Source: Sva-07 sp963710625
GTDB lineage: Bacteria; Actinomycetota; Acidimicrobiia; Acidimicrobiales; Ilumatobacteraceae
Assembly (NCBI GenBank): GCA_963710625.1
Contig: CAVQBG010000003.1
Span: 1 to 64,000 of the forward strand
Direction of reading: 5' to 3'
DNA length: 64,000 bases
In this document: positions 23,651 through 31,408 of the stretch, one piece after another
Numbering within the stretch: the stretch's first letter is position 1
Layout: every line of letters begins with the position of its first letter
Translations under genes and position numbers: made by a program
The notes under the pieces: model-generated
Told to the model about the DNA's origin: nothing
The model's database searches: none
The model's input: only the letters and a program-made list of their open reading frames with translations

Positions 23651-26244
23651 CCGAACATGACGCCCCACGACCCGACGTGATCGTGATCATGACCGACCAG
23701 GAGCGCGCCGCACCACCCTACGAGTCGGATGCGCTGGCCGCCTGGCGCCGTGAGAGGCTGACCGGCCGCCAGTGGTTCGCGGAGCACGCCGTCTCCTTCG
23801 GGCGGCACTACACGGGCTCGCTGGCGTGCGTCCCGAGCCGTCCGACGCTGTTCACCGGGCAGTATCCCGACCTCCACGGCGTCACGCAGACCGACGGGCT
23901 CGGCAAGCAGTTCGACGACTCGCGCCTGCGGTGGCTGCCCCAGGGCGAGGTGCCGACGCTCGGCAACTGGTTCCGGGCCGCTGGCTACGACACGCACTAC
24001 GACGGCAAGTGGCACATCAGCCACGCCGATCTGACCGACCCGACGACCGGCGAGATCCTGGCGACGAACGACGACGACGGCGTCGTCGACGCTGCGGCCG
24101 TGCAGCGCTACCTCGACGCTGATCCGTTGGGCCCGTACGGGTTCTCCGGGTGGGTGGGCCCCGAACCACACGGTGCGTCGCTCGCCAACGCCGGGGTCCG
24201 GCGCGACGCGCTGATCGCCGACCGAGTGGTCGCGTGGTTGGAGGACCGCTCCGCCCGCCGCTTGGCGGGCGATGCCGATGCCCTCCGACCGTTCCTGTTG
24301 GTCGCCAGCTTCGTCAACCCCCACGACATCGTGCTGTTCCCCGCCTGGATCCGCCAGGGTCTGCCGATCGAGCCGGGCCCCGGCGATCCGCCGACCGTGC
24401 CACCGTCGCCCACCGACGGCGAGGACCTCGCCACGAAACCAGCCGCGCAGATCGCCTATCGCGAGGCGTACCCGACGGGCTACGGACCGGTCGCGCTCGT
24501 CGGCAGGAGCTACCGCGATCACGCCCAGGAGTACCGCGACCTCTACTACCGCCTTCATGCCGAGGTCGACGGCCCGCTCGACCGGGTCCGCCGTGCGGTC
24601 ACGGACGCCCACGCAGAGGGCGGACTCGAGGAGGCCGTCGTCGTGCGCACCGTCGATCACGGCGAACTGCTCGGCGCCCACGGCGGCCTGCACCAGAAGT
24701 GGTTCAACCTGTACGACGAGGCCACCCGGGTGCCGTTCGAGGTCGTCCGGCTCGGCACGACGCCGTCGATCCCACGGGCGATCGACGATGCGCCGACGTC
24801 GCACGTCGACCTGGTGCCGACGCTGCTCGGCGCAGCGGGCATCGACGAGGCCGCGACCGCAGCGATCCTGCGGGAGCAGTTCAGCGAGGTCCATCCGCTG
24901 CCGGGTCGGAACCTGATGTCGGTCGTCGACGGTGAGGAGCCGGCGCGCGAGCGTGCCGTCTACCTGATGACCCGCGACAACATGTTGGAGGGTGACACCG
25001 GGGCGTCGGGTTTCGCCAGGCGGATCGGGCGTGCCGTCAAGCCGCCGGCTCCGTTGCGGATCCGCGTGCCGGCGCACGTCGGGTCGAACTTCGAGGGGAT
25101 CGTCGTCAGGGTCGGCGACGCCGATGCGGCCGGGGGAGCGGGCCACCTCTGGAAGCTGGTGCGCACGTTCGACGACCCCGCCACGTGGACCGAACCAGGG
25201 GTCCGTCACCTGGCTGCCAACGCCCCCGGCGGCGACGTGTACCGCTCGGAGCCCCTCCCGGACCAGTGGGAGCTGTACGACCTCACGGCCGACCCGATCG
25301 AGCACGAGAACCGCTGGCATGACGCCGACGCGCGGGCGGTGTTCGACCATCTGCGTACGGTGCTGAAGGAGGAGCGGGCCCGCTCGGTGCCCGAGCGCAA
25401 CGTGCCCTGGCCGTACGCCCGCCGCCGCCCGACGACGCCGGCGACGAAGCGCGTGCCGCCGCCGGCGCGTCTGCTCCGCAAGGGTCTGCGGCGCCTCGGC
25501 CTGCATCCCGACGACCCCGACGCCGTCGAGTTCGAGTTGCTCGGCAAGTGGGCGCTGATCGTGTGTACCAACCACGGAGTGCTCGACATCGGCAAGGCGA
25601 CCGGCGTGTTCGCCAGCGAGATGACCGTGCCGTACTACGCGTTCGTCGACGCCGGCATGTTCGTCGACCTCGCGAGCCCGAAGGGTGGTGTCATCCCCGT
25701 CGATCCGCAGAGCCTCAAGCCGGTGATCCGCACCGCCGAGGACGACCGGTTCCTCGCCGACGACGAGTTGCGGGCCAAGGTCACCGAATCGCTCGCCATC
25801 GGCGACGTCGACGTCAGCCAGTACGACATCGTGTTCCTCGCCGGGGGCTGGGGCGCCGCATTCGACCTCGGCACCTCCGACGAACTCGGGGCCAAGATCA
25901 CCGAGGCGAACGGGCGCGGTACCGTGATCGGCGGCATCTGTCACGGCCCGCTCGGTCTGCTCAAGGCCACCACACCGGCCGGTGAACCACTCGTCGCCGG
26001 GCGGCGGATCTCGGCGGTCACCGACAAGCAGGTCCGTGAACTCGGCATCGAGTCGACCCCGCAGCATCCCGAGACCGAACTGCGCGGCCAGGGCGCGAAG
26101 TTCGAGAGTGCGACGGCGTTCCGGGACCCGCTGGCCAACCACTGGGTGGTCGACGGCAATCTCGTCACCGGTCAGAACCAGAACGCCGGGCCGATGGTGG
26201 CCCGCGAGATGATGCGACTCGTCGCAGCGAAGGAGACCTCATGA
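23647..26244 (+). CDS. Sulfatase fused to a C-terminal DJ-1/PfpI domain
   Basis: An 865-residue two-domain protein in one uninterrupted frame. Residues ~1-600 form a second formylglycine sulfatase: VIVIMTDQER, ACVPSRPTLFTG with Cys61, YDGKWHISH, and RTVDHGELLGAHG. After a basic linker (KGLRRLGL), residues ~633-865 are a DJ-1/PfpI (type 1 glutamine-amidotransferase-like) domain with nucleophile Cys765 in GGICHGPLGL; the adjacent His completes the Cys-His pair of Hsp31-like members. The domain could act as glyoxalase, deglycase or hydrolase on an aldehyde-type product. I know of no established sulfatase with such a tail. Coupled on both sides by four-base overlaps. Confidence 0.9.
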   Translation: MTEHDAPRPDVIVIMTDQERAAPPYESDALAAWRRERLTGRQWFAEHAVSFGRHYTGSLACVPSRPTLFTGQYPDLHGVTQTDGLGKQFDDSRLRWLPQGEVPTLGNWFRAAGYDTHYDGKWHISHADLTDPTTGEILATNDDDGVVDAAAVQRYLDADPLGPYGFSGWVGPEPHGASLANAGVRRDALIADRVVAWLEDRSARRLAGDADALRPFLLVASFVNPHDIVLFPAWIRQGLPIEPGPGDPPTVPPSPTDGEDLATKPAAQIAYREAYPTGYGPVALVGRSYRDHAQEYRDLYYRLHAEVDGPLDRVRRAVTDAHAEGGLEEAVVVRTVDHGELLGAHGGLHQKWFNLYDEATRVPFEVVRLGTTPSIPRAIDDAPTSHVDLVPTLLGAAGIDEAATAAILREQFSEVHPLPGRNLMSVVDGEEPARERAVYLMTRDNMLEGDTGASGFARRIGRAVKPPAPLRIRVPAHVGSNFEGIVVRVGDADAAGGAGHLWKLVRTFDDPATWTEPGVRHLAANAPGGDVYRSEPLPDQWELYDLTADPIEHENRWHDADARAVFDHLRTVLKEERARSVPERNVPWPYARRRPTTPATKRVPPPARLLRKGLRRLGLHPDDPDAVEFELLGKWALIVCTNHGVLDIGKATGVFASEMTVPYYAFVDAGMFVDLASPKGGVIPVDPQSLKPVIRTAEDDRFLADDELRAKVTESLAIGDVDVSQYDIVFLAGGWGAAFDLGTSDELGAKITEANGRGTVIGGICHGPLGLLKATTPAGEPLVAGRRISAVTDKQVRELGIESTPQHPETELRGQGAKFESATAFRDPLANHWVVDGNLVTGQNQNAGPMVAREMMRLVAAKETS

Positions 26245-27065
26245 GCACCGACACACCCCGCTACGGCACCGTCGACCGTGACTACGGCATGCGCCTCGCC
26301 ACCACGCCTCCCGACGAGGACGGACCGGTGTGGATGGTCAACCTGATGAAGTACCGCGACGTCGCGGAGTATGCCGACGACAGTGCTGGGGCCGGTGGCG
26401 AGGCGATCAGCGGCAGGGAGGCCGATGATCTGTACACGCCGCTCGAGTCGCTCGCCGGCGTCGGCGCCGAGATCGTGTTCGGCGGCGACGTCGACCAGCA
26501 GCTCCTCGGCGACGCCCCGATCTGGGACCGCGTCGGTGTGGTCAAGTATCCGACACGTCGCTCGTTCATCGAGATGCAGTCGCGACCAGACTTCCAGCGC
26601 CAGCACGTCCACAAGGAGGCCGGCATGCAGGAGACGATCGTCATCGGCTGTCAGCCGATCGCGACGCCGACGGCGCCTGATGGGGTGCAGCCGGTGGACT
26701 GGGCCGACGTCCCCCATCCGCCGACCGCCGAGGACGGGCCGGTCATGGTGATCCACGTGCTCAAGTACCACGACGCTGCCCGCGCCTCGATCACCCCCGA
26801 GGACATGGCTGCCTATCAGCGCGCTGCCGGCGACGTCGCGGTGCCGCACGGGGTCAGGATCGCCGGCTGGTTCGCTGCCGAGGGCACGATCCTCGGCGAT
26901 GGCCGCACGTGGGACCAGGTGCGGTTCAACCTGTTCCCGAGCAAGGCTGCCTTCATGGCGGTGGTGATGGACCCGGCCCGCCTCGAAGCGCAGAAGGCCA
27001 ACCGCGAGCCCGCGATCGCCGACACCTACACGATGATCGTTCGCCCGACGATCAACAACTTGTAG
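26241..27065 (+). CDS. Tandem DUF1330-like protein
   Basis: A 274-residue protein made of two copies of a ferredoxin-like (dimeric alpha-beta barrel) domain. Copy 1 opens with VWMVNLMKYRDVAEYAD and copy 2 with VMVIHVLKYHDAARASI; each later has a WDRVGVVKYPTRRSF or WDQVRFNLFPSKAAF strand-helix, the hallmark of DUF1330. Such folds bind small ligands as dimers; the tandem form would be a built-in dimer. Last gene of the operon, joined to the fusion protein by ATGA. No catalytic role is established for DUF1330. Confidence 0.78.
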   Translation: MSTDTPRYGTVDRDYGMRLATTPPDEDGPVWMVNLMKYRDVAEYADDSAGAGGEAISGREADDLYTPLESLAGVGAEIVFGGDVDQQLLGDAPIWDRVGVVKYPTRRSFIEMQSRPDFQRQHVHKEAGMQETIVIGCQPIATPTAPDGVQPVDWADVPHPPTAEDGPVMVIHVLKYHDAARASITPEDMAAYQRAAGDVAVPHGVRIAGWFAAEGTILGDGRTWDQVRFNLFPSKAAFMAVVMDPARLEAQKANREPAIADTYTMIVRPTINNL

Positions 27066-27168
27066 TCAGCGCATCGCGGGGCACCCGCGCCGGTCGCGTG
27101 CCGTCGTGACCTTGTCCCCTTGCAGGTCGCAGGACGCAGAGCGCGGCTGGAGGCTGGAGGTGGTCGTC

Positions 27169-28131
27169 ATGCACGCGCGATCCCACAACCTCTGGTGGCG
27201 GCGGATCGCCGCAGTGCTCGCGGTGCCTGCACTCGGTGTGTGTGGCGTGGCCTGCGACGAGCAGACGACGAGATCCGGTGATCTGGCCGTCGGCGTCTTC
27301 GGCACCGATCAGGGTCTGCCGCAGAACGACCTGGATGCGGTCGTGATCGCTCCCGACGGTGTCGTGTGGGCGGGCGTGGACCTGGACGAAGGGTGGAGCT
27401 GGGCACGCCTCGATGACGGACGCTTCGTCACAGTGGGCGTGTCGCCGGCTCGGGGCTCGCAGTTCGCCGCGGGTCCCGACGGCGAGCTGTGGATGTTCGG
27501 TCCGTGGGGGTTCGGTAGCCCAGGTGTACAGCATTTCGATGGCACCGACTGGTCGTTCGACCCGGAGACGGGGATTGTCGACTCGCTCGATTCTGCGGCA
27601 ATGCCGTTCGCTTCCTTCGACGGTGTTTCGTGGACCCGGCTGTCGACACCGCCCCGACCGGTCAACGCCAGCGCCGCCAACCCGGCGGTCGCTCCGGACG
27701 GGACTGTCTGGGTCCGGCTCGACCGTGGTCTGGCCTGGTTCGACGGCGAGGTCTGGTCATCCACGGTCGATCTCGATCCGGACGGGGTCGTCGAGCGACG
27801 AGCGATCGATGTCGCCGACCTGGCCTTCGACGACGAGTGCACGGTCGACGAGGCGATCGGCAGACTGCCGTTGTCCACGGATCCGTCGATTGCCATCAAC
27901 GATCTCTCCCAGCTGGTCGCGGGGTTTGCCGGTGATACGAGCGGGCAGCTGTGGACGGCGACCTCGTGCCTCGGCGTGACCCGAACCGATCCCGTCGCCG
28001 GTGAGGCGTCCGTCTTCACCACGCAGGACGGACTCCCCAGTCTCGGGTTCCGTGACATCGCTGCGCATCCCGATGGCAGTGTGTGGGTGGTCTCGGATTC
28101 GGCACTCGTCCGCCTCGCACCCATCTCGTGA
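27169..28131 (+). CDS. Exported beta-propeller protein, possible lipoprotein
   Basis: A 320-residue protein with an export signal (RRIAAVLAVPALGVCGVAC; the GVAC could be a weak lipobox) followed by repeats of the form APDGxVWxG: AVVIAPDGVVWAGV, AAGPDGELWMFG, AVAPDGTVWVRL, DTSGQLWTA and AAHPDGSVWVVSD. This resembles two-component-regulator-propeller and SMP-30-like repeats, giving a five- to seven-blade outer propeller. GGAGG lies eight bases before ATG 27169, which decides the start against an upstream in-frame codon. It may sense or bind ligands; nothing more specific is visible. Confidence 0.75.
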   Translation: MHARSHNLWWRRIAAVLAVPALGVCGVACDEQTTRSGDLAVGVFGTDQGLPQNDLDAVVIAPDGVVWAGVDLDEGWSWARLDDGRFVTVGVSPARGSQFAAGPDGELWMFGPWGFGSPGVQHFDGTDWSFDPETGIVDSLDSAAMPFASFDGVSWTRLSTPPRPVNASAANPAVAPDGTVWVRLDRGLAWFDGEVWSSTVDLDPDGVVERRAIDVADLAFDDECTVDEAIGRLPLSTDPSIAINDLSQLVAGFAGDTSGQLWTATSCLGVTRTDPVAGEASVFTTQDGLPSLGFRDIAAHPDGSVWVVSDSALVRLAPIS

Positions 28132-28253
28132 ACGCGGTTGGTGCCCATCGCGACGAGAAATTGTCAGATTGCCCGGAGTGCTCTGGCTCGTTCTCGTGCG
28201 AGTTCGTCGGGCTGGTGGTCGTCGGGCTGGTGGTCGTCGGGTGGGAGCTCGTC
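28132..28253. other. Non-coding stretch with a 15-bp tandem repeat
   Basis: Between the propeller gene and the broken HNH gene. It holds a duplicated GCTGGTGGTCGTCGG near 28211-28240, probably decayed C-terminal coding sequence of the HNH gene. Confidence 0.4.
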
Positions 28254-28911
28254 GGGTGGCGGCGACCGACGGCGAGCATCGGGGTGCCGTCTCGTCGGTG
28301 GTAGATCACGGATCCCCGGCTGGTGCGTTTCACCCGGTAGTGCGTGTGCTTGGTGGGGTTGTGACGCCGGGGCCGTCGTCGCTCCACTCGGTCACGTGGT
28401 CGACCTGTGCGAAGGTGACGCCCACCGCGCAGCCAGGGTGATCGCAGCTCGTTGCCATCAGCTTGGCGGCATCTCGAGCGGCTCCCGTGAAGAGTCGCTG
28501 CTTGCGGCCCATCTCGATCACGACGCCGGCAGAGTTCATCACGACCCGCCTGACATGGCCCTGCAGCGTCGCCCGGACGATGTCGTCGGGCAGCAGGGCG
28601 AGACCGGTGTCGGTCTCGCAACGGCGCTCGGCGAAGTCGATGGAGGGGAGGTCGTCGGGGAACGGGATCAGGCCGTGCTTCAGGCCAGTGCGGGCATCGT
28701 CGAAACCGAGTTGTTCGGCCTGCTCGAGCAACACGTCGATCGAGTCGACGAGCTGGTCGCCGCAGCGCGGATTGGCGCGTGCTGACCCCCCGGCGACCGT
28801 GGCCGCCATCTCCGCATCGATCCGCCGGCGCTCCAACTCCAGCCGCCTGAACTCGTCGGTCAACGCCCGATCGTCCAGTTCCCGAAGGTTGTCGACAACG
28901 GTGGCCAACAT
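28254..28911 (-). pseudogene. Degraded DUF222/13E12-type HNH endonuclease
   Basis: Remnant of a DUF222-HNH nuclease. The N-terminal piece (LDDRALTDEFRRLELERRRIDAEMAATVAG) is followed at once by a late segment (CGDQLVDSIDVLL), so most of the DUF222 body is missing. The HNH start is present (CDHPGC, QVDHVTEW), but the frame then breaks: the rest, HNPTKHTHYRVKRTSRGS through DGTPMLAVGRRHP (28254-28360), lies in another frame, and the central Asn/Cys segment of HNH is deleted. At least two lesions make it inactive. Such genes occur in many copies in actinobacteria and turn over quickly. Confidence 0.75.
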
Positions 28912-28930
28912 GTGTTCATGGTTGCAGACA

Positions 28931-28985
28931 AACGTTCTAGATGCATACATCTCAGGTACATAAGTTCGTAGCTGTCACGAAGATT
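28931..28985. other. AT-rich patch upstream of the HNH remnant
   Basis: Unlike the surrounding GC-rich DNA. It has AACGTT (28931-28936) and an inverted repeat AGATG-CATA-CATCT (28939-28952), perhaps an old promoter or target brought in with the HNH gene. Confidence 0.4.
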
Positions 28986-28996
28986 CAGCCTGTTCT

Positions 28997-29635
28997 TCAC
29001 CCGCCACCCGTGAGATCGAGGCGCACCGGGCCCTGCCAGCTGTCGCCGGTGTCGAAGAAGCACACCCGCGCCGGGTACGGCAGCTCGACGAGCAGGTCCT
29101 CCACGAGCGTCACCTCGCGGACCGACCAACCCTCGGGCAGGTCGGGTGCCGCGTCGCTCCTGGCGTCCGGGCGTAAGCTGGCGGCGGCGACCTGCGGGAC
29201 GTAGTCCCACCCGTCGCCCATGTCGAGGATCGAAAGGGTCCGGCCGGCGACGAAACCGACTCGGTGGTACTTGTAGACGGGGAGCACGGTGACGCCCTCG
29301 AACCCCGGCTCCGGTTTGCCCGGCCGGGCAACCTGGGCGAAGGTCCGACCGCCGATCTCGACAGTCTCGAGCGGACCGTCGAACGGCTGGCCGGGCGACC
29401 GGCGGAAGAACGCGACGTCGTGGAGTCCGCCGCCGATCCCGAGCTTGGACCAGCCCTCGGGGGCATCGATCGCATCGAACTCGTCGCGACTCATCGACTC
29501 TTGGCACAGCCAGACGGTGCGGTCGTCGTGACGGAGCACCTCGACGTAGTCACGACCGCCGACGGGCGTCCAGTTGTGGCGCCATTCGGTGTTGCCCAGC
29601 GCCTCGAATCTCTCGATGTTGTCGGTCGTGGTCAA
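28997..29635 (-). CDS. Hypothetical protein coupled to the alkylsulfatase
   Basis: A 212-residue protein I do not recognise. It starts at TTG 29635 inside TTGA, overlapping the alkylsulfatase stop; no ATG or GTG fits better. Visible features: an acidic-aromatic N-terminus (NTEWRHNWTPVGGRDYVEVL), GGLHDVAFFRRSPGQPFDG, and many Trp/Tyr/Asp residues with no membrane segment or signal. It is conserved enough in composition to be real and its translation depends on the sulfatase gene, so it may be an accessory or ligand-binding partner. Function unknown. Confidence 0.65.
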   Translation of the reverse strand: MTTTDNIERFEALGNTEWRHNWTPVGGRDYVEVLRHDDRTVWLCQESMSRDEFDAIDAPEGWSKLGIGGGLHDVAFFRRSPGQPFDGPLETVEIGGRTFAQVARPGKPEPGFEGVTVLPVYKYHRVGFVAGRTLSILDMGDGWDYVPQVAAASLRPDARSDAAPDLPEGWSVREVTLVEDLLVELPYPARVCFFDTGDSWQGPVRLDLTGGG

Positions 29636-31344
29636 GCTGCTCCCTCCAGGTCGAACCAGGACCAGAACTCGGCGACGAGCACATCGTCGCTGGTGGACGC
29701 GTCGCCGGCGGCGAGGAGGTCGTCGAGTGTGCGACGTCCGTTGAACAGGTCGGCCCAGGCGTTGCGGGTGATCGTGAGCGTGACCTCGGCGCCGTCGCCG
29801 CCGCTGGTCGGCACGGCCACGCCGTTGCGAACGTGCAGCCCTGCGGTGGCGTCGGGGAACTCGACGGCGAGATGGCGTTCGATCCCGGCGCAGCGGCTCG
29901 GGTCGAGCGTCACCCGCAGCACGTGCACGAGATCGCTCGCCGGCGCGCTCGCGGCGTGGTCCGGGGTCATCCGGTGCAGTCGGAACCGCGCGGTGCTCAT
30001 CGTGTCGTCGAGATGCCGAGCACGGGTGAGGCACCAGTTGCGCACGTTCGCGGAGGTGGTGCGTCGGGCAATGGTGCGGAGCGCCTCGGCGAGCCGGTCC
30101 CGGTCGGGCTGTTCCGCGTCCGGCCGGCGGGCGAGCCACGACGACAGCTCGAGCGCCCAGCGGATGTCGTCGTCGGCGAGCGCAGCATCGGCCTGCGTAC
30201 GCACCGCATCCGCACCACCGAACCCGATGACCAAGCGAGCTGCCCGGTCCGCCGTGGGCAGCGGGAACAGTGTGGCCTCGTCGCCGTCGAACCAGCCGCG
30301 TAGGCCCGTGTGGATCTGGCGGGTGTGATGCTCGACGAGCCCGTAGTGCTGAGTCTGGAAGTACGACTCGCCGTAGAGCTCGGGCAGCTGGACGAACTCG
30401 ATCAACTGGCCGTGGGTGAGGCCCTTGTTGACCCCGCGCACCGTCTGGTCCCACAGGAACTGGATCGCATCGCGGCTGCGCGTGAGCTCCGCCGCGATGT
30501 GGTCGGCGCCGCTGATCGGCGGTCCGTGCGCACCCACGAGGTGGTCGGCCCCGAGCGACAGCAAGTGGTCGAACCCGGCGAGCAGCACCCTGGGATCTCG
30601 GTACTCCTCACCGCGGATCGCGAACACGTTGAACAGCGCCGGCCACATCAGGTTGTTGATGCACACGCCGAGGTCGGGAAACCACAGGGTCACGGAATCG
30701 TCGGCGTCGGAGGGCGCCGGGGTCACGTCGATGGTCAGCCCACCGAGCGTGATCGTCGTCGGTTCGTCGAACGTGTCGGTCGGCGGCAGGAATCCCTCGG
30801 TGAACGGCGCGTGCTCGGCGTTGCGGAAGGCTCGCCCGATGCCGGCACCGGTGAGCGCATCGGGACCGTCGTCGGGCAGCGTGATCCCGAACTGGTGGAT
30901 CAGGCCGCTGCGTGAGACCGGACCGACCTCACCGGCCTGGCGGCTGCGATTGGCGAGCACCTTGGCGTGTGACCAGATCGGGAGGTCGGCCGGAGCGCCC
31001 GCATCGAGCAGCGCCTGCGTTCCACCGACGTAGTGGAAGTGCGTGTAGATCGCGGCGACGATCGGCGCATCGGTGAACGCTCGGACCTCGGCCAGCGCCG
31101 CTGCCATCTCCTGGATCGACTCGCCGGTGTCGACCACGATTAGCCCGTCGGGACCCTCGACGAACGTCTGGTTCGACAAACCGTTGCCGACCATGCACCA
31201 CACCCGGTCGGTCACCTGCCACAGCCGCCGCTCGAAGCGCTCGGTGTGTTCGATCATCTCCCGGCGGGCGAGCCCACCGTTCGGCGCCGTCACGGTCAGC
31301 GAGTCGTCCGCAGCGAAGCTGGCGGGAACGGGGTTCGTGGTCAT
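29632..31344 (-). CDS. Alkylsulfatase (SdsA1-like, MBL type) with altered zinc motif
   Basis: A 570-residue protein matching the alkylsulfatase plan: MBL domain (~1-290), an alkylsulfatase dimerisation region (~300-430: GVNKGLTHGQLIEFVQLPEL, YFQTQHYGLVEHHTRQIHTGLRGWFDGDEATLFPLP) and a C-terminal SCP2-like domain. SDS-hydrolysing members carry HxHxDHFGG; here it reads THFHYVGG (His102, His104), so the Asp-His pair of the second zinc site is missing. GAHGPP supplies a later His. Either a one-metal enzyme or a changed activity. No signal peptide seen. ATG 31344 follows CAGGAT by 7 bases. Confidence 0.85.
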   Translation of the reverse strand: MTTNPVPASFAADDSLTVTAPNGGLARREMIEHTERFERRLWQVTDRVWCMVGNGLSNQTFVEGPDGLIVVDTGESIQEMAAALAEVRAFTDAPIVAAIYTHFHYVGGTQALLDAGAPADLPIWSHAKVLANRSRQAGEVGPVSRSGLIHQFGITLPDDGPDALTGAGIGRAFRNAEHAPFTEGFLPPTDTFDEPTTITLGGLTIDVTPAPSDADDSVTLWFPDLGVCINNLMWPALFNVFAIRGEEYRDPRVLLAGFDHLLSLGADHLVGAHGPPISGADHIAAELTRSRDAIQFLWDQTVRGVNKGLTHGQLIEFVQLPELYGESYFQTQHYGLVEHHTRQIHTGLRGWFDGDEATLFPLPTADRAARLVIGFGGADAVRTQADAALADDDIRWALELSSWLARRPDAEQPDRDRLAEALRTIARRTTSANVRNWCLTRARHLDDTMSTARFRLHRMTPDHAASAPASDLVHVLRVTLDPSRCAGIERHLAVEFPDATAGLHVRNGVAVPTSGGDGAEVTLTITRNAWADLFNGRRTLDDLLAAGDASTSDDVLVAEFWSWFDLEGAA

Positions 31345-31351
31345 GGAGGCG

Positions 31352-31357
31352 ATCCTG
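31352..31357 (-). promoter_or_regulatory. -10-like CAGGAT for the alkylsulfatase unit
   Basis: Minus-strand CAGGAT, 7 bases before ATG 31344; first base departs from TANNNT. Faces TACGGT at 31397 in a 64-base divergent region. Confidence 0.35.
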
Positions 31358-31396
31358 CCAGACCGCTCCAGCGGTGATCGGAGCCGACCGGCTCGC

Positions 31397-31402
31397 TACG
31401 GT
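31397..31402 (+). promoter_or_regulatory. -10 box TACGGT for the SDR gene
   Basis: TACGGT is 6 bases before ATG 31409. Confidence 0.5.
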
Positions 31403-31408
31403 CCGGCA

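Noticed and set aside
23407..26142. 911-codon open frame on the minus strand opposite the sulfatase-DJ-1 gene
   Set aside because: Its translation is Arg/Val/Asp/Gly low-information sequence with no domain, and it mirrors codon structure of the real gene; typical of antisense frames in GC-rich DNA.
28931..28952. Insertion-sequence end or attachment site
   Set aside because: Palindromes are short, no matching partner repeat was found nearby, and no transposase or integrase is present.
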